Source: Pseudonocardia sp. DSM 110487 | Lineage (GTDB): Bacteria > Actinomycetota > Actinomycetes > Mycobacteriales > Pseudonocardiaceae | DNA: 64,000 bases | Assembly: GCF_019468565.1 (NCBI RefSeq) | Contig: NZ_CP080521.1 | Coordinates: 6,572,001-6,636,000 of the forward strand | Reading direction: 5' to 3' | Notes under the pieces: generated by a model | What the model was told of the DNA's origin: nothing | Databases searched by the model: none | The model's input: the letters and a program-made list of their open reading frames with translations, nothing else | Shown: piece after piece, positions 33,877-41,296 of the stretch | How the letters are laid out: each line of letters starts with the position of its first letter | How positions within the stretch are numbered: position 1 is the stretch's first letter | Made by a program: the position numbers and the translations under genes

Positions 33877-34533
33877 GTGCAGGTGCGCCACCGCCGAAGT
33901 GACCTGTCCATCGATCAGCAACTCGCCCTCACCACGGCCGCGTCGAATCTCGCCCGCCAGTTCGATGGCATCTTCGGCAGGGAGACCATCGAACGGTTCC
34001 TGCACAGCTCCTACGACGAGTTCGCCATCCGGGCCGCGGTGAAGAACTACCTGCCGCTGCTCGCAGAACGCTTCGCCCGCCAGCGGCTGCGGGCACTGGC
34101 CAAGGTCGAGGGCAAGCACGACGACGGCGTGCCGGTGGTGCTGTTCCTCTGCACCCACAACGCCGGCCGCTCCCAGATGGCACTCGGGTTCTTCACCCAC
34201 CTCGCGGGCGACCACGCCGTCGCCTGGTCCGGCGGCTCCGACCCCGCGGGCCGGATCAACCCGTCGGCGATCGCGGCCATGGGCGAGCGGGACATCGACA
34301 TCTCCGCCGAGTACCCGAAGCCGTGGACCGACGAGATCGTCCGCGCGGCCGACGTGGTCGTCACGATGGGCTGCGGCGACGCCTGCCCCGTTTTCCCCGG
34401 CCGCCGCTACGAGGACTGGGACATCGACGACCCGGCCGGCAAGGACGTCACGGACGTCCGCCCGATCCGCGACGAGATCGAACGCCGCGTCCGCGCGCTC
34501 CTCGCCTCGCTCGAGGTGCCTGCCCGTGCCTGA
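33877..34533 (+). CDS. arsC: Arsenate reductase/LMW phosphatase with N-terminal helical domain
   Basis: A 218-residue protein from GTG 33877 with a near-perfect GAGGAGGA site. Residues 1-80 are a three-helix domain (LSIDQQLALTTAASNLARQFDG and similar) found in actinobacterial ArsC fusions. From residue 88 it is a low-molecular-weight phosphatase-type ArsC: LFLCTHNAGRSQMA is the CX5R loop, and the segment MGCGDACPVFPGRRYEDWD carries the additional cysteines. The C-terminal DVRPIRDEIERRVRALL is typical. It reduces arsenate to arsenite, probably with mycothiol/mycoredoxin. It lies upstream of an aquaglyceroporin and a second arsC. Confidence 0.88.
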   Translation: MQVRHRRSDLSIDQQLALTTAASNLARQFDGIFGRETIERFLHSSYDEFAIRAAVKNYLPLLAERFARQRLRALAKVEGKHDDGVPVVLFLCTHNAGRSQMALGFFTHLAGDHAVAWSGGSDPAGRINPSAIAAMGERDIDISAEYPKPWTDEIVRAADVVVTMGCGDACPVFPGRRYEDWDIDDPAGKDVTDVRPIRDEIERRVRALLASLEVPARA

Positions 34534-34633
34534 GAATGTGTTCGAGAAGCGCGGAGCGGGCCGCCCAGGGCAGCCGAGACCAGCTGGATCCCCGGCGTCC
34601 GCGGCCCACATGCGGGCTTCTCGAACACATTCT
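34533..34633. repeat. 101-bp element bounded by perfect 18-bp inverted repeats
   Basis: The arm AGAATGTGTTCGAGAAGC at 34533-34550 has its exact reverse complement at 34616-34633, with 65 bases between. The left arm begins on the last base of the first arsC stop codon. The right arm ends three bases before the GTG of the aquaporin gene. The genes flanking it are otherwise close-packed, so it looks inserted. A MITE-like insertion or a strong intercistronic hairpin are the two readings. No clear target-site duplication is visible. Confidence 0.75.
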
Positions 34634-34636
34634 GGA

Positions 34637-35377
34637 GTGCCGCTGACGCGCAGGCTGCTCGCCGAGTTCCTCGGCACCGGGCTGCTCGTGGCCATCGTGA
34701 TCGGGTCCGGCATCGCCGCGGGGCGGCTCTCCCCCGACGACACCGGCCTCCAGCTGCTGCAGAACTCCCTGACCACGGTGTTCGGGCTCGGTGTGCTCAT
34801 CCTGCTGTTCGGCCCCGTGTCCGGGGCGCACTTCAACCCGGTGGTGTCCGCGGTCGACTGGGCGCTCGGCCGCCGTCACGGCTCGGGCCTGTCGGCAGCT
34901 GATGCGGCCGCCTACACCGCCGCGCAGATCCTCGGCGGAACCGGCGGAGCCGTGCTGGCCAACCTGATGTACGAGCTCCCACCGGTGACGATCTCCGGAA
35001 CCGCCCGCGACGGGCTCGGGCTGTGGCTCGGCGAGTTCGTGGCCACCGCGGGGCTCATCGCGGTGATCGTGGCGCTCGCGCGCAGCGGACGGGCCGCGCT
35101 GTCCGCGGTCGCCGTCGCCTCGTGGATCGGCGCCGCCTACTGGTTCACCTCGTCCACCTCGTTCGCCAACCCCGCCGTCACCATCGCCCGGATGTTCAGC
35201 GACACCTTCGCCGGCATCGCACCCGGATCCGTGCCGGCGTTCGTACTGGTGCAGATCATCGGTGCGACGATCGGCGCCGCCCTCGCCGTCTCGCTCTATC
35301 CCGACGCCCGCGCCGCGGCCGGCGACATCGTCGTCCCCCACGAGGCCCGCACCGTCGCCGAAGGGACCACCCCGTGA
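34637..35377 (+). CDS. Aquaglyceroporin-like MIP channel (arsenite efflux, AqpS type)
   Basis: A membrane protein with six hydrophobic segments and two half-helix motifs, NPV in GAHFNPVVSAVD and NPA in SFANPAVTIARM, which define the MIP family. GTG 34637 gives 246 residues. In-frame ATGs at 34526 and 34610 lie before or within the inverted-repeat element and would add unrelated residues. In several bacteria a channel of this type sits beside arsC and lets arsenite leave the cell after arsenate reduction. The position between two arsC genes strongly supports that role. Confidence 0.85.
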   Translation: MPLTRRLLAEFLGTGLLVAIVIGSGIAAGRLSPDDTGLQLLQNSLTTVFGLGVLILLFGPVSGAHFNPVVSAVDWALGRRHGSGLSAADAAAYTAAQILGGTGGAVLANLMYELPPVTISGTARDGLGLWLGEFVATAGLIAVIVALARSGRAALSAVAVASWIGAAYWFTSSTSFANPAVTIARMFSDTFAGIAPGSVPAFVLVQIIGATIGAALAVSLYPDARAAAGDIVVPHEARTVAEGTTP

Positions 35378-35784
35378 CCGAAACCCCCCGCGTCCTGTTC
35401 GTGTGCGTCCACAACGCAGGCCGCTCCCAGATGGCCGCCGCTCTGCTCGAGCACCACGCGGGGGGCCGCGTCGATGTGCTCTCCGCCGGTTCCGCTCCCG
35501 CCGACGCCATCAACCCCGCCGTCCGCGAGGTCATGGCCGAGATCGGGATCGACCTGGCCGCCCAGAAGCCGAAGCTGCTCACCACCGACGCGGTCGAGGC
35601 CTCCGACGTCGTCATCACCATGGGCTGCGGCGACGCCTGCCCCGTCTTCCCCGGCAAGCGCTACCTCGACTGGGAACTCCCCGACCCCGCAGGCAGGACA
35701 CCGAGCGAGATCCGTCCCATCCGCGACGAGATCGACAGCCGCGTCCGCGCGCTCCTCACGGAACTCGCCCCGGCATCCGCCTGA
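35374..35784 (+). CDS. arsC: Arsenate reductase (LMW phosphatase type)
   Basis: The 136-residue single-domain ArsC starts at a GTG overlapping the aquaporin stop (GTGA). The loop VLFVCVHNAGRSQMAAALL carries the CX5R active site, and MGCGDACPVFPGKRYLDWE provides the further cysteines. RPIRDEIDSRVRALL closes the domain. It is a close relative of the catalytic half of the 33877 gene but lacks the N-terminal helical domain. Two reductases of different build around one channel suggest different electron donors or a dosage duplication. Confidence 0.9.
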   Translation: MTETPRVLFVCVHNAGRSQMAAALLEHHAGGRVDVLSAGSAPADAINPAVREVMAEIGIDLAAQKPKLLTTDAVEASDVVITMGCGDACPVFPGKRYLDWELPDPAGRTPSEIRPIRDEIDSRVRALLTELAPASA

Positions 35785-35786
35785 GA

Positions 35787-36164
35787 TCAGGCGCCCGCCG
35801 GAACCTTGTCGAGAAAGCCGTGGACGCCCGTGATGCGGCCGTCCTCGCCCACAGCCACGACGTCGAAGCCGATCACCAGCGGCTCGGCGCCCTCCGGGCC
35901 GAGGCCCCACCGGAAGCGGCAGACGTCGTGGTGGGCGTCGACGTCGCCGACGGGACCGAACCGCATGCCGGGGAACTGCTGGTGCACACCCGCGATAAGG
36001 GCGTCGAGCGCCTCGGTGCCGGTCACGTCGGCGAGCGGGTCGACATAGCGGGCGTCCGGGGCGAACGCCGCCTCGATCGCCGCGCGCCGCTCGGCCGAGT
36101 CGGTCGCGTTCCAAGCCTCCAGGTAGCGCTGCGCGATGGTGGCGCCGGGGGTCGTGGTGGTCAT
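35787..36164 (-). CDS. SnoaL/NTF2-like protein
   Basis: A 125-residue protein from ATG 36164 with AGGAAGGAA upstream. The motifs IAQRYLEAWNATDSAERRAAIEAAFAPDARYVDPLADVTG and the C-terminal FDVVAVGEDGRITGVHGFLD are typical of the SnoaL-like group. I note them as short elements, AQRYLEAWN and YVDPLADVTG. It is convergent with the second arsC, ending two bases after it, and is probably unrelated to arsenic. The reaction is unknown. Confidence 0.82.
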   Translation of the reverse strand: MTTTTPGATIAQRYLEAWNATDSAERRAAIEAAFAPDARYVDPLADVTGTEALDALIAGVHQQFPGMRFGPVGDVDAHHDVCRFRWGLGPEGAEPLVIGFDVVAVGEDGRITGVHGFLDKVPAGA

Positions 36165-36361
36165 CGTGGTTCCTTCCTGTCGTTTGCTGACAGGGAAGAG
36201 CCTCGCCCGGGAGACGTGGTCCGGTCGATCACCTCGGAGGTAATGAGCCACAGCGCCGCAGCGGAGTGGACCGTCGACGCCGGACCGACATGCGGGGCCA
36301 TCGGAGATTCTCCCGGATAACCCAGTGGGTCACGCGCCGTGCGAACGCCATCCTGAGCGTC
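36165..36361. promoter_or_regulatory. Divergent promoter region (SnoaL-like gene / ATP-grasp gene)
   Basis: The 197-base region separates divergent starts. ACCTC-G-GAGGT at 36231-36241 is a perfect short palindrome and the best operator candidate. No regulator gene is adjacent to it, and no clear -35/-10 pair is visible. Confidence 0.3.
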
Positions 36362-37204
36362 GTGATCCTCATCGTCCCCCACGACGTCCTGCGCCCCCGA
36401 CGCCCTGACGAGCACTTCGCGGCGGAGGCCGCCGCGGCGCGCGACATCGGCTGCACGGTCGCGCTGGTCGATCACGACACCATGGCAACGGGTGACGGCG
36501 CGGATCGTGCCACGGCGCGGGTGCCTGCCGGCGCCGACGCGGTGTACCGAGGCTGGATGTTGAGCAGCACGGCGTACGCCGCGTTCGCGGACGCGCTGGC
36601 CGCCCGGGGCACCACACTGCGCACGAACTCCGCCGGCTACCGGACGGCCCACGAGCTTCCCGGCTGGTACGAGATGTTCGCCGGTGTCACTCCGGCCACG
36701 GTGTGGACGGCGGGAACCGACCGGTCGGACTTCGACCGGGCCTGCCGGGAGCTCGGTGCGGGCCCCGCGGTGCTCCGCGACTACACCAAGTCGATGAAGC
36801 ACTACTGGGACGAGGCCGCCTTCCTGCCCGACGTCGCCGATCGGGACGCGGCGTGGCGGGTGGCGTGCCGGTTCGCCGAGCTCCGCGAGGTCGTGGAGGG
36901 CGGTTTCGTGCTCCGCCGCTTCGAGCGGTTCGTCGGCACCGAGGTCCGCACGTGGTGGGTGGACGGAACCTGCCGGGTGGTCACCGCACACCCGGACACC
37001 CCGGCCGCTCCCGTCCCGGACGAGATCGACATCCCACCGCTCGCACCTCTCGTCGCGGCGCTCGACCTGCCGTTCGTCACGGTCGACCTCGCCCTCCGGG
37101 ACGACGGTCGCTGGCGCGTCGTCGAGCTGGGTGACGGACAGGTCAGCGACTGGCCCGCCGGAATGCCCGTCACCGTGCTCGTGGATCTGCTCGCCCGTCA
37201 CTGA
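36362..37204 (+). CDS. ATP-grasp domain protein
   Basis: The ~280-residue protein (GTG 36362) begins VILIVPHDVLRPRRPDEHF. It has TLRTNSAGYRTAHELPGWYE, KSMKHYWDE as the lysine-containing ATP-grasp segment and FVLRRFERFVGTEVRTWWVDG. The C-terminal VTVDLALRDDGRWRVVELGDGQVSDWP contains the metal-binding Glu/Asp region. This matches single-domain ATP-grasp proteins (DUF4343-like) that join carboxylates to amines or thiols. The substrate is unknown. The upstream sequence lacks a strong ribosome binding site, so the start is uncertain. Confidence 0.78.
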   Translation: MILIVPHDVLRPRRPDEHFAAEAAAARDIGCTVALVDHDTMATGDGADRATARVPAGADAVYRGWMLSSTAYAAFADALAARGTTLRTNSAGYRTAHELPGWYEMFAGVTPATVWTAGTDRSDFDRACRELGAGPAVLRDYTKSMKHYWDEAAFLPDVADRDAAWRVACRFAELREVVEGGFVLRRFERFVGTEVRTWWVDGTCRVVTAHPDTPAAPVPDEIDIPPLAPLVAALDLPFVTVDLALRDDGRWRVVELGDGQVSDWPAGMPVTVLVDLLARH

Positions 37205-37228
37205 GGCTCCCCGTTACCGAGCAGATGC

Positions 37229-37273
37229 TTGACAAGCGCCGCCGCGCTATCCATCATCTGCTTGATGGATAGC
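37229..37273 (+). promoter_or_regulatory. Promoter plus 11-bp-arm palindrome overlapping the TetR start codon
   Basis: TTGACA lies at 37229-37234 with CATCAT 17 bases later (37252-37257). GCTATCCATCA (37246-37256) and TGATGGATAGC (37263-37273) are perfect inverted arms separated by six bases. The second arm contains the ATG at 37265. Transcription from this promoter would start at about the A of the ATG, giving a leaderless, self-repressed mRNA. Confidence 0.65.
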
Positions 37274-37882
37274 GAAGTACGGCCGGCTCGCCGGCGCCTG
37301 AGGGCGGAGGACCGGCGGCAGCAGATCGTGGAGACCGCCTTCACCATGGTTGCGGAGAAGGGGTTCGAGGGCCTGCGCACTCGCGATGTCGCGGCGCACG
37401 CGGGGATCAACAGCGCGACGCTGCACCACTACTTCCCCACCAAGGAGGCGCTGGTCGAGGGGGTCGCGGCACACCTGGAGGCGCGGTACAGGCACCGCCG
37501 GTCACCCGAGCTCGCAACGGACGAGGGCGCTCCGGCCGCAGTTCGCCGGCTGCGGCAGGAGTTCGCGGACGTCGCCTTCTTCTGGCGCGAGGACCAGCGC
37601 ACGTGGGCGGTCTCGCGCGAGTTCATGCTGCGCGCGCCTCGTGACGAGGCCGTGGCGGACCTCGTCACGCGCCTGAACGAACGGTGGTGCGCCGGCGTCG
37701 AACGCGTACTCGCGGAAGGCCGGGACGCAGGCGTGTTCCGGGGCGGGCTCGACCCGGCAGCGGCGGCCCTCGCCGTCGTGGGCGCGCTGTGGGGCTCGAT
37801 CGTGCTCACACGCCCCACGCAGGAGCGGTTCGCCGCCGTCTGCCGCGAGATCGAGGCCGGCCTCACCGGGGAGAAGAAGTGA
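37265..37882 (+). CDS. TetR-family transcriptional regulator
   Basis: A 205-residue protein from ATG 37265. The TetR HTH reads RRQQIVETAFTMVAEKGFEG, RDVAAHAGINSATLHHYF and PTKEALVEGVA. The C-terminal domain resembles TetR_C_6/AcrR members (VAFFWREDQRTWAVSREFML). It heads an operon with an SDR (GTGA overlap) and a monooxygenase-like gene. A long palindrome over its start codon suggests autoregulation. Confidence 0.88.
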   Translation: MDSEVRPARRRLRAEDRRQQIVETAFTMVAEKGFEGLRTRDVAAHAGINSATLHHYFPTKEALVEGVAAHLEARYRHRRSPELATDEGAPAAVRRLRQEFADVAFFWREDQRTWAVSREFMLRAPRDEAVADLVTRLNERWCAGVERVLAEGRDAGVFRGGLDPAAAALAVVGALWGSIVLTRPTQERFAAVCREIEAGLTGEKK

Positions 37883-38637
37883 CGCAACTGCTGGCAGGGC
37901 GGGTCGCCCTCATCACGGGCGCAGGCCGGGGCATCGGCGCGCGCACCGCGCAGCGGTTCGCCGAGTGCGGCGCGAAGGTCGCCGTGAACTACCTCCGCAA
38001 CCAGGCCGCCGCGGAGTCCGTGGTCCGTGCGATCTCCGACTCCGGCGGGAGCGCGCTCGCCGTACGGGCGGACGTTCGCGAGGCCGACGCGGTCGCGGCC
38101 ATGGTCGCCTCCGTGACCGAGCGCATGGGGCCGCCCGACACCCTGGTCCTCAACGCCGACGCGGGCGGGTTCCGGCCGGCCCCGGTCATGCGGCTCGAGA
38201 CCGATGCGTACGAGTCGCGGCTGTCGGACGAGATGCGGGCAGCGTTCACCCCGGTGCGAGCCGTCGTGCCGGGCATGCTCCGGATGGGGCACGGCACGAT
38301 CCTCGCCATCAGCAGCGCGCTGTGCCGCGCGCCGGTGCCCGGCTTCTCCACCCTGGCGGTCAGCAAGGCCGCGCTCGAGTCGTTCGTCCGCGCGCTCGCC
38401 GTGGAGCTCGGTCCGCACGGCATCAGGGTCAACACCATCGAGGCGTCGATGATCCAGGGCGAGAACAGCGCCGTCGTCGGCGACGAGCAACTGGAGGAAC
38501 TGCGGGACCTGGTCCCGCTGCGCCGCCTCGGCCGACCCGACGACGTCGCGGGCATCGCGACGCTCATCGCCTCGGACCTCGCGGGCTTCGTCAACGGCGC
38601 GGCCGTACCCGTCAACGGCGGCCAAGTCCTCTACTGA
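37879..38637 (+). CDS. SDR oxidoreductase with Leu at the catalytic Tyr position
   Basis: A 252-residue SDR whose GTG overlaps the TetR stop. The cofactor loop is ALITGAGRGIGARTAQRF, followed by LNADAGG and ILAISSALCRAP with the serine. The active-site segment reads FSTLAVSKAALESF, so the lysine is present but leucine replaces tyrosine in YxxxK. It continues RVNTIEASMIQGEN and ends GFVNGAAVPVNGGQVLY. It is either a divergent active form or a non-canonical member; the fold and cofactor binding are clear. Confidence 0.85.
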   Translation: MTQLLAGRVALITGAGRGIGARTAQRFAECGAKVAVNYLRNQAAAESVVRAISDSGGSALAVRADVREADAVAAMVASVTERMGPPDTLVLNADAGGFRPAPVMRLETDAYESRLSDEMRAAFTPVRAVVPGMLRMGHGTILAISSALCRAPVPGFSTLAVSKAALESFVRALAVELGPHGIRVNTIEASMIQGENSAVVGDEQLEELRDLVPLRRLGRPDDVAGIATLIASDLAGFVNGAAVPVNGGQVLY

Positions 38638-38655
38638 CCGACAGGAGTGTCCGAG

Positions 38656-38994
38656 ATGACCGTCATCGAGAGCGACAAGGGCGTGATCACCCAGATCAAC
38701 GTCTTCGACGTCGAGCCGGGCAAGGTCGACCTGCTCGTCGCGACCCTCAAGGAGGCGGCGGGAACCGTCACCCACGTACCGGGCTGGATGTCGATCAACA
38801 TCCACGTCTCCCTCGACCGCACGAAGGTCACGAACTACGCCCAGTGCACCAGCAAGGAGGCGTGGGACGCCGTCATGGAGGTGATCTACGCCAAGGGCTA
38901 CATCGACCGGCTCACCGCCATCGCGCGTCCCCATCCGTGCCTCTACGACGTCGTCTGGACGCTCGACCGCAGCCAGGTGACGTCAGGCGGGTAG
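38656..38994 (+). CDS. Antibiotic biosynthesis monooxygenase (ABM)-domain protein
   Basis: A 112-residue dimeric ferredoxin-like ABM protein from ATG 38656, with AGGAG upstream. An in-frame GTG at 38647 is the alternative start. Features include TQINVFDVEPGKVDLLVATL and VPGWMSINIHVSLDRTKVTNYAQ. ABM proteins act as cofactor-free oxygenases on aromatic polyketides, or as quinol or heme oxygenases. It is the third gene of the TetR-SDR operon, a pairing seen in quinone or polyketide metabolism. Confidence 0.82.
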   Translation: MTVIESDKGVITQINVFDVEPGKVDLLVATLKEAAGTVTHVPGWMSINIHVSLDRTKVTNYAQCTSKEAWDAVMEVIYAKGYIDRLTAIARPHPCLYDVVWTLDRSQVTSGG

Positions 38995-39110
38995 CCCTCA
39001 CCCCGTCGCGCCGACGAGTCGCGGCTCCAGCGCGGGTGATCTCCACGGCCACCCCGTGGGTTATCGTCACGACGCAGCTCGTGCTCGTACCTCTTCCGGA
39101 GGAAGGTTCA

Positions 39111-39905
39111 GTGACCGACCGACCCGTGCCAGACCTCCGTCCCGACATCCCCCACGGCGCCCGGATCTGGAACTACTGGCTCGGCGGCAAGGACAACTAC
39201 GCCGCCGATCGGGAGGTCGGCGATGCGGTGAGGTCGGCGTTCCCGGAGATCGTGGACATGGCGTTCAAGTCCCGCCAGTTCCTGAACCGGGCGGTGCGCT
39301 ACCTCGCGGGCGAGGCCGGGATCCGCCAGTTCCTCGACATCGGCACCGGCCTGCCCACCATGCAGAACACCCACGAGGTGGCCCAGTCGGTCGCGCCCGA
39401 CGCGAAGATCGTCTACGTCGACAACGACCCGCTCGTGCTCGCCCACGCCCGCGCGCTGCTGGTCAACACGACTCCCGAGGGCGTCACCAAGTACGTCGAC
39501 GCCGACTACCACCACCCGGATCGCATCATCGCGCAGGCTCGGGAGATCCTCGACTTCTCTCGGCCGGTCGCTGTGATGTTCATGGGCGTGTTCGGCTACG
39601 TCCCCGACTACGACGAGGCGAGCTCGATCGTCTCCCGGGTGCTCGACGCCGTCCCGCCGGGCAGCTACCTCGTGCTCTGGGACGCAACCAACACCAGCGA
39701 GGCCGTCATCAGGGGCGAGCGGGCGCAAGCCGAGCTGGGGTCGCCGTACCAGCTGCGCACCGTCGAGGAGATCCGCGGCTGGTTCACAGGCACCGAACTG
39801 ATCGAGCCGGGGCTCGTGCCCATCACCCAGTGGCGACCGGGCGCTGTCGAGATCGGCCAGATCGAGCACATCGACGCCTACTGTGGCGTCGGCCGCAAGC
39901 CCTGA
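39111..39905 (+). CDS. SAM-dependent methyltransferase (DUF574 / Methyltransf_19)
   Basis: A 264-residue protein from GTG 39111 with GGAGGAAGG just upstream. The N-terminal DIPHGARIWNYWLGGKDNYA is the hallmark of this actinobacterial family. FLDIGTGLPTMQNTHEVAQ is the SAM-binding motif I, and IVYVDNDPLVLAHARALL follows. The C-terminus ends HIDAYCGVGRKP. These enzymes are very numerous in actinomycetes and mostly uncharacterised. It is followed after 13 bases by a phosphopantetheinyl transferase. Confidence 0.88.
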   Translation: MTDRPVPDLRPDIPHGARIWNYWLGGKDNYAADREVGDAVRSAFPEIVDMAFKSRQFLNRAVRYLAGEAGIRQFLDIGTGLPTMQNTHEVAQSVAPDAKIVYVDNDPLVLAHARALLVNTTPEGVTKYVDADYHHPDRIIAQAREILDFSRPVAVMFMGVFGYVPDYDEASSIVSRVLDAVPPGSYLVLWDATNTSEAVIRGERAQAELGSPYQLRTVEEIRGWFTGTELIEPGLVPITQWRPGAVEIGQIEHIDAYCGVGRKP

Positions 39906-39918
39906 CCGAGCCGCTCCC

Positions 39919-40587
39919 ATGACCGTCGTGTGGTGGGCCGCCCCGGTGGCGCCAGGTGACGCCCATGGGCTCGTGGCATTGCTGGACCGCCAGGAGCGCG
40001 ACCGGCTCGACCGCTTCCGCCGCCCCGCCGACCAGGCTCGCTACCTCGCGGCGCACGCCCTCGTGCGGTTGGTGCTCGCCGACGCCGTCGGCACGTCCGC
40101 GGCAGCGCTGGCCTTCGACCGCACCTGCCGCTGCGGCGAGCAGCACGGCAAACCGGTGCTGCCCGGCGGGCCCGGGTTCTCCCTGACGCACGCAGGCGAC
40201 CTCGTCGGCGTCGCCGTGCACCCCGGCGGGGACGTCGGGCTCGACGTCGAGCAGGTCCGCGAGCTCGGAGACCTGGAGGCGATGGCCGCCCACGTCTGCT
40301 CGCCCCGCGAGTCCGCCCCGGACGCCGAGGCCTTCTTCACGCTCTGGACGCGCAAGGAAGCCCTGCTGAAGGCGGTCGGCACCGGGCTCGCCACGCCCAT
40401 GTCGGCCATCACGCTCGGCCCGGCGGGCGTGCTCGCGTGGACCGGGGAGGACGCGCCCCGAGAGCCGCTGTGGCTCGCCGACCTGCACCCCGGCGAGGGG
40501 TACCACGCCGCCGTCGCCGGCACCGGCGCGCGGCCGGAGGTCACCGAGCGTCGCGGGGACGATCTCCTCGCCGCTCAGGCGCGGTAG
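39919..40587 (+). CDS. 4'-phosphopantetheinyl transferase (Sfp type)
   Basis: The 222-residue protein has the Sfp-family motifs GKPVLPGGPGFSLTHAGD, GDVGLDVEQ (the magnesium-binding Asp-x-Glu) and FFTLWTRKEALLKAVGTGL (WxxKEA, KxxG). It loads phosphopantetheine from CoA onto carrier proteins. The Pls-like synthetase in this window has a thiolation domain that needs such an enzyme, and this is the only one visible. The two are 32 kb apart, so the partnership is only a hypothesis. The start at ATG 39919 follows the methyltransferase stop by 13 bases. Confidence 0.88.
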   Translation: MTVVWWAAPVAPGDAHGLVALLDRQERDRLDRFRRPADQARYLAAHALVRLVLADAVGTSAAALAFDRTCRCGEQHGKPVLPGGPGFSLTHAGDLVGVAVHPGGDVGLDVEQVRELGDLEAMAAHVCSPRESAPDAEAFFTLWTRKEALLKAVGTGLATPMSAITLGPAGVLAWTGEDAPREPLWLADLHPGEGYHAAVAGTGARPEVTERRGDDLLAAQAR

Positions 40588-41243
40588 AGCTTCTCCGCGT
40601 ACGAGGGCCCGTAGTACTCCTCGAGCTCGTCGAGAGGGGTGTCCTTGCGGGTGAGGGCCTTCGCGATGCGCGCCGTCGACGGGATCGCATCGTGGTCCCA
40701 CGTCTCGGGCTGCCAGAGCTTCGAGCGCATGAACGCCTTCGCGCAGTGGTAGAAGACCTCGTCGATCGCCACCTCGAGGGCGAGGATCGGCCGGTGCCCC
40801 TTCACCACCATCTCGTCGAAGTACGGGGCGTCGCGCAGGAGCCGGGCCCGCCCGTTGATCCGGAGGGTGTCGCCGCGGCCGGGCACGAGGAAGATCAGCC
40901 CGACGTGCGGGTTCGCCATGACGTTGCGGTAGCCGTCGACCCGCCGGTTGCCGGGTCGCTCCGCGATGGCGAGGGTGCGGTCGTCGATCACGTGGGCGAG
41001 CTGCCCCGCCGGGTCGCCCTTCGGGGAGACGTCGAGGTTCCCCGTGGCGTCGCTGGTGCCGATCAGGCAGAGCGGGGAGTGCTCGAGCCACATCCGGTCG
41101 ATCGGGTCCAGCACGTGCCGGACCTTCTCCGCCGCGGCCTTCATGGGAGCGCCGACGACGGCTTCCAGCTCGGCGACGGTGGTGATCTCGGCGCTGGTGA
41201 TCTCGGCGCTGGTGATCTCTGGGCTGATCTCTGCGGTTGCCAC
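40575..41243 (-). CDS. Pyridoxamine 5'-phosphate oxidase-family flavoprotein (MSMEG_1061-like)
   Basis: The 222-residue protein starts at GTG 41243. A split-barrel FMN-binding domain shows PLCLIGTSDATGNLDVSPKGDP, the LAIAERPGNRRVDGYRN segment and NPHVGLIFLVPGRGDTLRINGRA. The C-terminal YHCAKAFMRSKLW is characteristic of the MSMEG_1061 PPOX subgroup. The N-terminus repeats EITSA, encoded by a 15-base tandem repeat. The reaction is unknown. It is convergent with the PPTase gene, with a 13-base overlap. Confidence 0.85.
   Translation of the reverse strand: MATAEISPEITSAEITSAEITTVAELEAVVGAPMKAAAEKVRHVLDPIDRMWLEHSPLCLIGTSDATGNLDVSPKGDPAGQLAHVIDDRTLAIAERPGNRRVDGYRNVMANPHVGLIFLVPGRGDTLRINGRARLLRDAPYFDEMVVKGHRPILALEVAIDEVFYHCAKAFMRSKLWQPETWDHDAIPSTARIAKALTRKDTPLDELEEYYGPSYAEKLYRA
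41180..41235. repeat. 15-bp tandem repeat in the PPOX gene N-terminus
   Basis: GTGATCTCGGCGCTG occurs three times head to tail, the last copy slightly changed (GTGATCTCTGGGCTG). It encodes repeated EITSA before the flavin domain. Copy-number change would lengthen or shorten the tail in frame. Confidence 0.7.
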
Positions 41244-41296
41244 GTCTACGGCACGCTACGGCCAGGACTGTCGGTCCGTCCAGGGACAATGGCGAG

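Noticed and set aside
34533..34633. Inverted-repeat element considered as a full insertion sequence
   Set aside because: It is only about 100 bases and has no room for a transposase; no target duplication is visible.
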